Positions 1-5,870 of a DNA stretch of 8,995 nt are shown here, one piece after another. The position numbers were made by a program, and so were the translations under genes. Source of the stretch: Flavobacteriales bacterium. GTDB taxonomy: Bacteria > Bacteroidota > Bacteroidia > Flavobacteriales > UBA7430. The stretch's first letter is position 1; each line of letters starts with the position of its first letter. The stretch lies in the NCBI GenBank assembly GCA_024959975.1, contig JANXFM010000108.1:1-8995 (forward strand). Direction: 5' to 3'. Below the pieces are notes generated by a model that saw only the letters and a list, made by a program, of their open reading frames with translations, was not told the DNA's origin and searched no databases.

Positions 1-810
1 ACTTCCATACGCAAAGATAAAGTGGGTCTGCACCATCAAATAGACCGGCTTTATGCACAATGGGAAAAAGAAGGTTGGAATGTTCGCATAGGTAGACAAC
101 GAATTAACTGGGGAATACAAAACTATTGGAATTCTCACGATCTCTTTAACCAAACCAACTTCTTTGATTTCGACTACATTGAAAAACCCGGAGCAGATGC
201 TATTCGAGTTCAATACTACTCACACCTAAATAACTCAATAGAAATTGCTCTGAACAAAAACATCTTAGCCGGACTTTACAAATTCAATCTTTTCAATTAC
301 GATTTTCAGATGCTCTTGGCTAAATACTACAACGATTACACCTTGGGCTTAGGCTGGGCCGGACAAATTAAAGATGCCGGATTTAAAGGAGAATTCGCTC
401 ATTTCAGCAATACCAAAAACGAGGAGCGTTCTTTCGTTGGAAGTATGAGCCTTGATTACAATTTTAAAAATGGAATTTACATCACCGCAGGTTGTCTGTA
501 CAGAAGTCAGGCTGAAGATTTTAATCCTATCGGTATTTACACAATGGAAATTTCAGCCAAAAACCCGATGCCTTTTGAATACAATTTCTTGTATCAGATT
601 AATTACCCCATCCATCCTTTAGTTCAAATAGGAGCTTCAATTATTCACGACGGCGATCTTAATTTTGTTTTTGTAAACCCTCAAATCTCCTACTCGGTTT
701 CTGAGTCCATGGATCTGATGGTCAGTAGTCAAAATATGTGGATGAAAATTACCGAGAAACTTGAAGACATCAATCAAACAATCTTTACCCGACTACAATG
801 GAATTTCTAA
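1..810 (+). CDS. Outer-membrane beta-barrel protein, C-terminal part (5' end outside window)
   Basis: The reading frame is open from the first base, so the gene begins upstream; the GTG at 22 is only an internal valine codon. About 269 residues are visible. They alternate polar and aromatic/hydrophobic residues as in transmembrane beta-strands, and the protein ends in ...RLQWNF, a terminal aromatic residue typical of barrels recognised by the BAM complex. Near the start of the visible part is a distinctive stretch, IGRQRINWG, then a W-N-S-H-D-L-F-N segment and FFDFDYIEKPGADAIR. I associate this kind of stretch with uncharacterised porin-like proteins of Bacteroidota, but cannot name a family. 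The location is inferred to be the outer membrane; the substrate is unknown. It converges with the xre gene, leaving 24 bases between the stops and no clear terminator. I am fairly sure of the barrel and unsure of any function. Confidence 0.75.
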   Translation, partial: TSIRKDKVGLHHQIDRLYAQWEKEGWNVRIGRQRINWGIQNYWNSHDLFNQTNFFDFDYIEKPGADAIRVQYYSHLNNSIEIALNKNILAGLYKFNLFNYDFQMLLAKYYNDYTLGLGWAGQIKDAGFKGEFAHFSNTKNEERSFVGSMSLDYNFKNGIYITAGCLYRSQAEDFNPIGIYTMEISAKNPMPFEYNFLYQINYPIHPLVQIGASIIHDGDLNFVFVNPQISYSVSESMDLMVSSQNMWMKITEKLEDINQTIFTRLQWNF

Positions 811-834
811 ATAAGGCTTCATTGTCAATAAACA

Positions 835-1053
835 CTAAATACCCTCCAACAATTCGGATAAAGTAACACCAAGTGCCTTAGCGATTTTACGTAACAGAAA
901 TGTCCCCGGATTACGTTTACCACTTTCTATCATCTGAATATTCTGTTTACTCACATCTAAGAGAGCACCCAAATCCTCTTGAGATAAATCAAGCGATTTA
1001 CGATAATGAACAATACGCTCAGCAATCTTGATATTTAGTTCCTGTTTTTCCAA
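835..1053 (-). CDS. XRE-family helix-turn-helix regulator, 72 aa
   Basis: This is a small single-domain DNA-binding protein of the HTH_3 (Cro/C1) type. Residues 10-66 form the whole five-helix domain: IAERIVHYRKSLDLSQEDLG (helices 1-2), LLDVSKQNIQMIESG (recognition helix) and the closing segment LLRKIAKALGVTLSELL. There is no partner or sensor domain. The start is TTG at 1053. A stop codon lies two codons upstream and the next in-frame ATG is at residue 41, inside the recognition helix, so TTG is the only sensible start. Upstream lies a degenerate palindrome (1087-1104), likely its own operator. An ATTATTTG sequence about 23 bases before the start could be a poor -7 box. The gene is divergent from arsR, and its 5' end and promoter are repeated in decayed form at 1189-1342. 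Regulators of this size are often autorepressors; its targets are unknown. Confidence 0.85.
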   Translation of the reverse strand: MEKQELNIKIAERIVHYRKSLDLSQEDLGALLDVSKQNIQMIESGKRNPGTFLLRKIAKALGVTLSELLEGI

Positions 1054-1060
1054 TAGCTAA

Positions 1061-1142
1061 ATATCTGAAATAATTACAAATAATTAGACAATTAAATAGT
1101 TGTCATGTTAAATTATTACATGTGTTGTAAATGAATAAGTTG
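1061..1142 (+). repeat. Promoter/operator repeat, copy A
   Basis: This segment aligns to 1260-1342 over its whole length with scattered substitutions and a one-base indel. It contains an 18-bp imperfect palindrome (1087-1104, arms GACAA/TTGTC) and a downstream AT-rich stretch ending ATGAATAAG. The homology continues to the left into the 5' end of the xre coding region (to about 989), so the segment is the non-coding part of a larger direct duplication. This copy has the weaker palindrome, and the position equivalent to the arsR -7 box reads TGTGTTGT rather than TATATTGT. Confidence 0.8.
1087..1104. promoter_or_regulatory. Putative operator A (imperfect palindrome)
   Basis: GACAATTAAATAGTTGTC has 5-bp inverted arms, GACAA and TTGTC, around an AT-rich centre. 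It sits 33 bases upstream of the xre start and corresponds base for base to the better palindrome at 1286-1303. The size and dyad symmetry suit a dimeric HTH repressor. Whether XRE, ArsR or both bind it is inference. Confidence 0.55.
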
Positions 1143-1157
1143 TAATACCGAGTACAC

Positions 1158-1188
1158 ATGAAAAAAGATAAAAAAAACATAATTCGTC
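1158..1188 (+). pseudogene. Possible 5' stub of a duplicated arsR gene
   Basis: Downstream of operator A, in the place arsR occupies relative to operator B, an ATG opens a frame MKKDKKNII that resembles the intact ArsR start MNKSQKNKI (M, K, K, N and I shared, with D/S and K/Q also aligned). The likeness ends near 1188, exactly where similarity to the xre 5' end begins, which suggests a deletion junction. The frame continues to a stop at 1238, but that part is antisense to the xre stub. The match is short and A-rich, so chance remains possible. Confidence 0.4.
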
Positions 1189-1252
1189 TCAAGGGATTAA
1201 CAAGAGTAAGCAGTACGTACAGAAATCCTAATATTTAAGCACTGTTTTTCAA
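1189..1252 (-). pseudogene. Decayed 5' fragment of a second xre gene
   Basis: The reverse strand from 1252 matches the start of the intact xre gene. After allowing one deleted base in the second codon it reads KKQCLNIRISVRTAYSC then a stop, against MEKQELNIKIAERIVHYRK in the intact protein. The DNA alignment (989-1053 against 1189-1252) is roughly two-thirds identical by eye and joins without a break to the duplicated operator region. Similarity stops at about 1189. The frameshift, the premature stop and the loss of everything after about codon 21 mark it as a relic. Confidence 0.7.
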
Positions 1253-1285
1253 CACTTAGACATCTTAAATAAACACACACAATTA

Positions 1286-1303
1286 GACAACCAAACGGTT
1301 GTC
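1286..1303. promoter_or_regulatory. Putative operator B (perfect 7-bp inverted repeat)
   Basis: GACAACCAAACGGTTGTC consists of perfect 7-bp arms (GACAACC/GGTTGTC) around AAAC. It lies 62 bases upstream of the arsR ATG, and its right arm supplies the TTG of the presumed -33 element, so a bound dimer would block the promoter. ArsR-type autorepressors are known to bind ACAACC-N4-GGTTGT-like dyads in other bacteria; assignment to this ArsR is inference, and the neighbouring XRE protein is the alternative. Confidence 0.65.
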
Positions 1304-1328
1304 CTTTAAAATTATTCACATATATTGT
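1299..1328 (+). promoter_or_regulatory. Putative arsR promoter overlapping operator B
   Basis: TTG at 1299-1301, a 19-base spacer and TATATTGT at 1321-1328 resemble the Bacteroidota sigma-A pattern (-33 TTTG, -7 TAnnTTTG), with the -7 box imperfect. The start codon follows 37 bases later. The overlap with the palindrome suggests autoregulation. Confidence 0.45.
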
Positions 1329-1365
1329 CTATGAATAAGATGCCTGCTTAATCAATAAGAAACTC

Positions 1366-1644
1366 ATGAACAAAAGTCAAAAAAATAAAATCGCTGCTGA
1401 AATGCTTAAAGCAATTGCACACCCAATACGAATAAGTATTGTAGAGCTACTAGCAAACTCAGGGCAAATGAATGTTACAGAAATTTTTAACGCATTAGAC
1501 ATTAAACAAGCAATCGCATCGCATCAGCTTAACACACTAAAAAACAGGGGCGTACTCAATTCAGAACGTGAAGGGAAAAAGACCTATTATTCTATAAAAC
1601 ATCCTAACATAATAACTGCAGTTAATTTGCTGTTAAAAATTTAA
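1366..1644 (+). CDS. ArsR-family winged-helix transcriptional regulator, 92 aa
   Basis: This is a compact ArsR/SmtB-type repressor. The family signature HPIRISIVELL is at residues 19-29, followed by helix 3 (MNVTEIFNALDI), a recognition helix (KQAIASHQLNTLKNRG, 47-62) and the beta-wing GVLNSEREGKKTYYSI (62-77). The protein has no cysteine, so it lacks the thiol metal sites of classical ArsR, SmtB or CadC; it is more like the SdpR-type or otherwise non-metal-sensing members. Such proteins normally act as dimers that repress their own promoter. The start is ATG at 1366, followed at once by the AAC AAA AGT codons; no Shine-Dalgarno sequence is evident, as is usual in this phylum. Divergent from xre and preceded by operator B. 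No intact gene follows in the same direction, only an outer-membrane pseudogene, so its original regulated target may be lost or elsewhere. Confidence 0.88.
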   Translation: MNKSQKNKIAAEMLKAIAHPIRISIVELLANSGQMNVTEIFNALDIKQAIASHQLNTLKNRGVLNSEREGKKTYYSIKHPNIITAVNLLLKI

Positions 1645-1655
1645 CTTATTTTTTT
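1632..1655 (+). terminator. Weak possible terminator after arsR
   Basis: GTTAA-AAAT-TTAAC spans the arsR stop codon and is followed by a T-rich run (TTATTTTTTT). The stem is short and all A/T except its closing pair, so it would be unstable. The T-run is the main argument. Confidence 0.3.
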
Positions 1656-1670
1656 CAAAGGCATGCTAAC

Positions 1671-1691
1671 ACCCCTCCGAAAGGATCGGGT
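1671..1691. other. Small hairpin with GAAA loop
   Basis: ACCC-C-TCC-GAAA-GGA-TC-GGGT can fold into a stem with a GAAA tetraloop and an internal mismatch. It is the only GC-rich patch in an AT-rich spacer. It lacks a following T-run, so it is not a convincing intrinsic terminator; it may help stop or stabilise the arsR transcript. Confidence 0.35.
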
Positions 1692-1735
1692 TTAAATGAT
1701 AATTTATATAATAATTAAGATATCTTTATTTTACG

Positions 1736-1743
1736 TAAGTTTG
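1736..1743 (+). promoter_or_regulatory. Possible -7 box before the pseudogene
   Basis: TAAGTTTG matches the Bacteroidota -7 consensus TAnnTTTG exactly, but no TTG/TTTG lies 19-21 bases upstream and the reading frame begins about 100 bases downstream. A chance match in AT-rich DNA is quite possible. Confidence 0.25.
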
Positions 1744-1763
1744 ATATTCTATTGTAAAACTCC

Positions 1764-1776
1764 GTCACTTTGTGAC
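1764..1776. other. Short inverted repeat GTCAC-TTT-GTGAC
   Basis: A perfect 5-bp stem with a 3-base loop lies in the spacer between arsR and the pseudogene, next to a C-rich tract (CAGTCCCCT). Its role is unknown. It would fall in the 5' leader if the promoter at 1736 is real. Confidence 0.35.
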
Positions 1777-1846
1777 AGTCCCCTATGCTCTGCTATCTCC
1801 CAATAAATAGAGAATAATTTAATAGTACATTGATTCTAATAATAAA

Positions 1847-2771
1847 ATGATAAAATTAATACAAGTCACATTGGTGTTGATGAGTTTTTGTGCACACGCA
1901 CAAAACACTAAAAATTTACTCAAAACCCATTTCAATCCATGCATTCTTGAAGAATTTGACACATCCACGTTTTACTCTCAAGTCAATATTTTGAATAGTG
2001 AATTTGGTATTCACGACAGCAAAATTGCTTCCATTTTCAAACTGCAAAACAGACCCTTTCAGTTGGCTTACAATTTAGAAGCAGAAATGACTCTATTTTA
2101 AATGAATACAAATCGGATTACAGCAGTTTTAGTAATGGTTACGAAAATGGTTTTTTGTGGTGTTTTCAGCATAATTTTAACAAAAAATGGTAGTTTAGAG
2201 CCACTTTTGACCATTTGGGGTCAAATTTATTAATAATGAAAAACCTCATTTCTCGTACGGAAGAAAAATTTACAGTGAAATTTCAAGAAGTACAGACAAG
2301 CGAAAATTTGTACTTCAATTTCAAAACAAAATCCTTTCAGATTCCGAAGAATTAAACAAATTCAAACTCTATTATTTAGAGCATTTCACATCAAATTTAA
2401 AATTCACTGCAAAAGGAAATTACATCGATGAGTCCGGGCAAATCAACACCAGTTTGCAATCCAATTTCTACCGGACAAGTAATAGCGAATTAGATAAAAT
2501 CAATATTTCTTACTGCGTATTTAATACACAAAGTGAATCCATCTTCTGGCAAGCACCTTATTTTTATGGAAGCTACAATTCCAGATTCTTACATGGAAAG
2601 GGAATTACAAGTAGTCTTTCTTATCAAAGAAAACTTAATAGAGCTACGAAATTGGGCATTCAGCTTACTCAGCTTAGTTATGCCGATCGAGAAGTAATTG
2701 GAACAGGAAACGAACAAATTGACAATAATTCTAAATTAGAACTCAGCCTCTACATAAAATGGAAAAACTAA
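1847..2771 (+). pseudogene. Broken outer-membrane beta-barrel protein gene (two frameshifts, one stop)
   Basis: A coherent protein can be followed through three frames. The first part (from ATG 1847) has a clear signal peptide, MIKLIQVTLVLMSFCAHAQ, and runs to a stop at 2099-2101. The second lies in another frame (NDSILNEYKSDYSSFSNGY, from about 2086) and is cut by TAG at 2191. After ...FRATFDHLG the frame moves again at a GGGG run (2217-2220, one base short) and stays open to 2771. The final segment alternates like barrel strands and ends YADREVIGTGNEQIDNNSKL...YIKWKN. This resembles the C-terminus of the large Bacteroidota outer-membrane proteins that carry ComEA-like helix-hairpin-helix repeats, but that family is about twice as long and its helical domain is absent here, so there may also be a deletion. 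The family call is from memory of the motif. The pseudogene call is stronger. Its stop overlaps the convergent marC stop. Confidence 0.75.
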
Positions 2772-3331
2772 AAAGCAATATGCAGTTTCGTCAACTTGAT
2801 TGCAATGGCTAAAAGAATAATCCCAAACACACGACGCAGTACGTTAATACCACCTTTACCCAATACACGCTCAATTTTACCTGTAGATTTCAAAACAAGA
2901 TATACAAACAACAAATTAACTGCCACACCGACCACAATATCGTTAATAGAATAAGTTGAACGTAAAGATATTAATGTTGTAAGGGTTCCCGAACCGGCAA
3001 TTATGGGAAAAGCTATCGGAACAATACTTCCGGAAGTATCGCCTTTATCTGATTTAAAGAGCTCAATATTCAGAATCATCTCTAGAGCCAAAAGGAAAAT
3101 AATAAAGGCTCCGGCTAAAGCAAAGGATGCTACATCGATTCCAATCAAAGCTAGGATACGCTCTCCTACAAAGAGGAATAAAACCATAATTACCCCGGCT
3201 ACAAATGTTGCTTTTCCGGACTGTATATGTCCCATTTTAGATTTCAACCCAATAATAATAGGAATAGAACCCAAAATATCGATTACAGCAAAAAGGGTAA
3301 GGGTTACAGTAAGTACGTCACTGAAATTCAA
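2768..3331 (-). CDS. MarC family integral membrane protein, 187 aa
   Basis: This belongs to the MarC family (Pfam PF01914, formerly UPF0056), a group of inner-membrane proteins with no settled function; the early link to multiple antibiotic resistance was not upheld. Six hydrophobic segments are visible, near residues 6-28, 42-62, 66-90, 104-124, 130-148 and 162-182. The two half-repeats show the family motifs: AVIDILGSIPIIIGL in the first and IVPIAFPIIAGSGTLTTLIS in the second. The length is normal for the Bacteroidota branch. The start is TTG at 3331: an in-frame stop lies about 10 codons upstream and no ATG or GTG intervenes, while the next Met (residue 33) would remove the first helix. 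It begins 17 bases after the aroA stop on the same strand and has no promoter of its own that I can see, so it is probably the last gene of the aro transcript. Confidence 0.9.
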   Translation of the reverse strand: MNFSDVLTVTLTLFAVIDILGSIPIIIGLKSKMGHIQSGKATFVAGVIMVLFLFVGERILALIGIDVASFALAGAFIIFLLALEMILNIELFKSDKGDTSGSIVPIAFPIIAGSGTLTTLISLRSTYSINDIVVGVAVNLLFVYLVLKSTGKIERVLGKGGINVLRRVFGIILLAIAIKLTKLHIAF

Positions 3332-3348
3332 TATCTTATACTTTTGTG

Positions 3349-4590
3349 TTAAAACGAATGTATATCAAATAACATACTTTTCAAATCTTCCCAATAAGAT
3401 TTATAAGATTTATTTACCACCGCCGGATTATCGACAGTAACCGAATGAGATTTTAGAGCCAATGGTGCTAAACATAAAGCCATTCGATGATCTCCATAGG
3501 TTTCAAAATTGAAATCTTTAGTAGAAAACTCCGTGCCCGGGATAAGTTCCAAAGCCTCATTATTTATGATATGAACTTCAGCTCCACATTTTTCAAGCTC
3601 TGTTTTCAAAGCCATCAGGCGATCTGTTTCTTTGATTGGTAAACTTTTCAGACCTGTAATCTTCATACGAATACCTAAAGCACAAGCGGTAGCAGTAAGT
3701 GTTTGTGCAAGATCCGGGGTCTTTGTACAATCAAATTCTAAATATTCCGGAAGTTCAAAATCAGGCTTTTTACTAAGCGTTAAAACACCATTCTCAATAC
3801 TTGAATCCACTCCTAACAACTGAAAGTAATTCATCCCTTCCTGATCACCTTGTACCGAAACTTCTTCTACCTGAGTAAGACTAATCTCTCCGGAATCGCT
3901 CAAAGCCACCAACTCAAATATGTATGAAATAGAAGACCAATCTGACTCAACTTCACGGACATTATCATAATAAACTCCCGGAAGAATCGAAATGGTATTT
4001 CCTTCCCACTTATGTCCAACTCCTTGTTGTTGCATTAAGTTTAGGGTCATTTCAATATACGGACGAGATAAAACCTCACCAACCAACTCCAATTGAATTC
4101 CTTTTTCAAAATAAGGAGAAATCATTAAAATGGCAGAAATAAACTGACTGGAAACATCTGCCTTAATACTTAATTTACCTCCTTGTAATTTCTTACCCTT
4201 AATTTTCAGAGGTGGAAATCCTTCTTTTTCCATATAATCGACCTCAGCACCTAAAGAACGTAGTGCGTCTACTAAATCCTTTATAGGACGTTCTTTCATT
4301 CTTGATGCTCCCGTAAGAATCGTTTCTGAATCCTGAATTGCATAATATGCGGTTAAAAAACGCATAGCCGTACCAGCAATACCAACATCAACTGTAACAT
4401 CTTTTGATGAAAGAGCTTTTTGTAAAACCATGGTATCATCAGAGTTCGAAAGATTCTTCAAAGGACTCATTTGACCCGATAAAGCCTGAAGAATCAACAA
4501 TCGATTTGAAATACTCTTTGACCCGGTTAACTGTAAAGTTCCCTTTATCTTTTTATCTGCTATTTGAATTTTAGCTTTCAATTTATACAA
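3349..4590 (-). CDS. aroA: 3-phosphoshikimate 1-carboxyvinyltransferase (EPSP synthase)
   Basis: This cytosolic enzyme transfers the enolpyruvyl group of PEP to shikimate-3-phosphate, the sixth step of the shikimate pathway. The 413 residues are of normal length for the two-domain fold. Visible signature residues are GSKSISNR (23-30, Lys25 and Arg30), AGTAMRFL (72-79), RMKERPI (97-103), the phosphate-binding SSQ (147-149), TPDLAQTL (291-298) with the catalytic Asp293, KETDR (320-324) and GDHRMAL (366-372), then Lys394/Lys397 near the end. The proline that follows AGTAMR in E. coli is Phe here, which I believe is usual in Bacteroidota. The start is uncertain. TTG at 4590 is the longest option; TTG at 4581 overlaps the aroB stop as TTGA, a typical translational-coupling arrangement, and gives 410 residues. 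Either way aroA overlaps aroB and is surely co-transcribed with it. All key residues look intact. Confidence 0.96.
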   Translation of the reverse strand: MYKLKAKIQIADKKIKGTLQLTGSKSISNRLLILQALSGQMSPLKNLSNSDDTMVLQKALSSKDVTVDVGIAGTAMRFLTAYYAIQDSETILTGASRMKERPIKDLVDALRSLGAEVDYMEKEGFPPLKIKGKKLQGGKLSIKADVSSQFISAILMISPYFEKGIQLELVGEVLSRPYIEMTLNLMQQQGVGHKWEGNTISILPGVYYDNVREVESDWSSISYIFELVALSDSGEISLTQVEEVSVQGDQEGMNYFQLLGVDSSIENGVLTLSKKPDFELPEYLEFDCTKTPDLAQTLTATACALGIRMKITGLKSLPIKETDRLMALKTELEKCGAEVHIINNEALELIPGTEFSTKDFNFETYGDHRMALCLAPLALKSHSVTVDNPAVVNKSYKSYWEDLKSMLFDIHSF

Positions 4591-5651
4591 GTATTATAGG
4601 TTCTGATAGCTTCTTCAATCTGTTCTACTGAACAAATTTTATTGAATTCAGCTTCGCCAATTTTCTTTAGTAAGGTAAAGTTAATTTGAGAATCATCATT
4701 CTTTTTGTCATTACGCATCCATTCAATTAAATCAGGCAACTCTGCTTCATCTATAGCTTGTAATGGAAAAACACCTTCTAAAGTTGACTTAATAGTTTGA
4801 AACTCTTCCTCAGCAAATCCATTGCTCATTTGCGAAAGGATCGTTTCGACGATCATTCCAATAGCAACCGCCTCACCATGTAGCAAATCTCTACCCTTTT
4901 CTAAAGCCTGACTTTCTATTGCATGTCCTATGGTATGTCCAAAGTTCAAGGTTTTACGTAAACCTTTCTCTTCCCAATCCTGAAGAACAATGTTATTTTT
5001 TATAGAGATTGACTTATGAAGAAGTGATGATAGATACTCCTCATTTTTCAAATCCATTCCAACTAAAAAAGACCAATATTCAGCATCAGAAATTAGGGCG
5101 TGTTTATAAACTTCTGCTAAACCACTTATCCAATGTCTTTGAGGCAGGGTTTTCAAGAATTCAGGAACTATCAGAACTAGGTCCGGATTTCTAAATAAAC
5201 CTATTTGGTTTTTATGTCCATCTAGATCAACTGCTAATTTACCTCCTACAGAGGCATCAACCTGAGATAATAAAGTGGTTGGAATATGAAAAAACCGAAT
5301 TCCTCTTTTGTACAAAGATGCAATCATACCACCCATATCACAAATAACACCACCTCCCAAATTTACAATGACAGCGTTCCTATCAGCGTTAGATTCACTC
5401 ATAGTCTTCCAAACATCATTACAAATGGAAAGTGTTTTATTTTGCTCACCGGACTCTATCTCAATCAACTCAGCACCAATAAGCATAGGCACCTGTTCTA
5501 TCAAATAAGGCAAACAATGCTGTGATGAATTTTCATCGCAGAATATGAAAACCTTAGAATACTGTCCTTGAAAGTCCTCGAGAATATGGTTAAACTCTTG
5601 TAAAACCTCACTTCCTATATAAATGGAATATTTATCTGATTGAATCTCCAC
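4578..5651 (-). CDS. aroB: 3-dehydroquinate synthase
   Basis: AroB is the NAD- and metal-dependent cytosolic enzyme that converts DAHP to 3-dehydroquinate, the second shikimate-pathway step. At 357 residues it is of usual length. Motifs in order: SGEQNKTL (68-74), the NAD-binding glycine loop GGGVICDMGGMIAS with YKRG (99-117), IPTTLLSQVDASVGGK (123-138), HKNQIGLF (146-153), SGLAEVYKHA (176-185), RKTLNFGHTIGHAIE (232-246) and LLHGEAVAIGM (256-266). The metal ligands are expected to be Glu180, His239 and His258, with His243 catalytic; all are present. The start is GTG at 5651: no in-frame ATG lies nearby and the next Met is residue 56, inside the domain. A perfect -7 box lies 25 bases upstream, which fits a short leader. 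It is the first gene of the aroB-aroA-marC cluster and is separated from the upstream repeat-protein gene by 219 non-coding bases. Confidence 0.97.
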   Translation of the reverse strand: MEIQSDKYSIYIGSEVLQEFNHILEDFQGQYSKVFIFCDENSSQHCLPYLIEQVPMLIGAELIEIESGEQNKTLSICNDVWKTMSESNADRNAVIVNLGGGVICDMGGMIASLYKRGIRFFHIPTTLLSQVDASVGGKLAVDLDGHKNQIGLFRNPDLVLIVPEFLKTLPQRHWISGLAEVYKHALISDAEYWSFLVGMDLKNEEYLSSLLHKSISIKNNIVLQDWEEKGLRKTLNFGHTIGHAIESQALEKGRDLLHGEAVAIGMIVETILSQMSNGFAEEEFQTIKSTLEGVFPLQAIDEAELPDLIEWMRNDKKNDDSQINFTLLKKIGEAEFNKICSVEQIEEAIRTYNTCIN

Positions 5652-5676
5652 AAAACTGATTTTAATTTTGAAAAAA

Positions 5677-5708
5677 CAAAGATAGAAAAGCTAGCTATAC
5701 TATGCTAA
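5677..5708 (-). promoter_or_regulatory. Promoter of the aroB-aroA-marC cluster
   Basis: On the minus strand TATCTTTG (5684-5677) is a perfect match to the Bacteroidota -7 consensus TAnnTTTG. A weak -33-like TTAG (5708-5705) lies 20 bases upstream. Transcription would begin roughly 18-20 bases before the GTG start of aroB. No attenuator or riboswitch is visible in so short a leader. Confidence 0.6.
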
Positions 5709-5870
5709 ATCAAAAGCTAAATTAATTATACTTACAGCAAAAGTGAAAACATTAGCTATTAAATAAATCGAAAATGAATTTTCATCACAAAAAACGAAAC
5801 AACTTCACCTACAGCTTACAAAGAAAAAGTACAGGTAACAAAAACTAATTCTCCTCACTAAAGAAATCCA
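5709..5870. other. AT-rich spacer with no recognisable gene
   Basis: The rest of the 219-base spacer between the repeat-protein stop and aroB has stops in all frames and no convincing structure. The best inverted repeat is GAAAATGAATTTTC around 5770-5783, a 5-bp all-A/T-plus-one-GC stem that is too weak to call a terminator. Confidence 0.5.

Larger units (their letters stand above)
1260..1342 (+). repeat. Promoter/operator repeat, copy B
   Basis: This is the second copy of the 1061-1142 segment, offset by 199-200 bases. It carries the perfect-armed palindrome at 1286-1303 and the likely arsR promoter. Both ends of the homology lead into gene-start relics or genes, xre-like on the left and arsR on the right, as expected from duplication of a whole divergent module. 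Confidence 0.8.

Noticed and set aside
1158..1238. A 26-codon open frame after operator A that could be a small peptide gene.
   Set aside because: Its first third matches the arsR start and the rest is the antisense of the decayed xre fragment, so it is better explained as a deletion junction.
3003..3440. A 145-codon plus-strand frame opposite marC and the end of aroA.
   Set aside because: It lies antisense to two well-supported genes, is full of Lys/Ile/Pro typical of reversed coding DNA, and shows no domain.
5286..5525. Two plus-strand frames of 66-79 codons opposite aroB.
   Set aside because: They are shadows of the conserved NAD-binding region of aroB with no start context or recognisable family.
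5810..5845. Inverted-repeat-like CACCTACAG...TACAGGTA as a terminator for the repeat-protein gene.
   Set aside because: Only about four consecutive pairs can form and no T-run follows on the minus strand.
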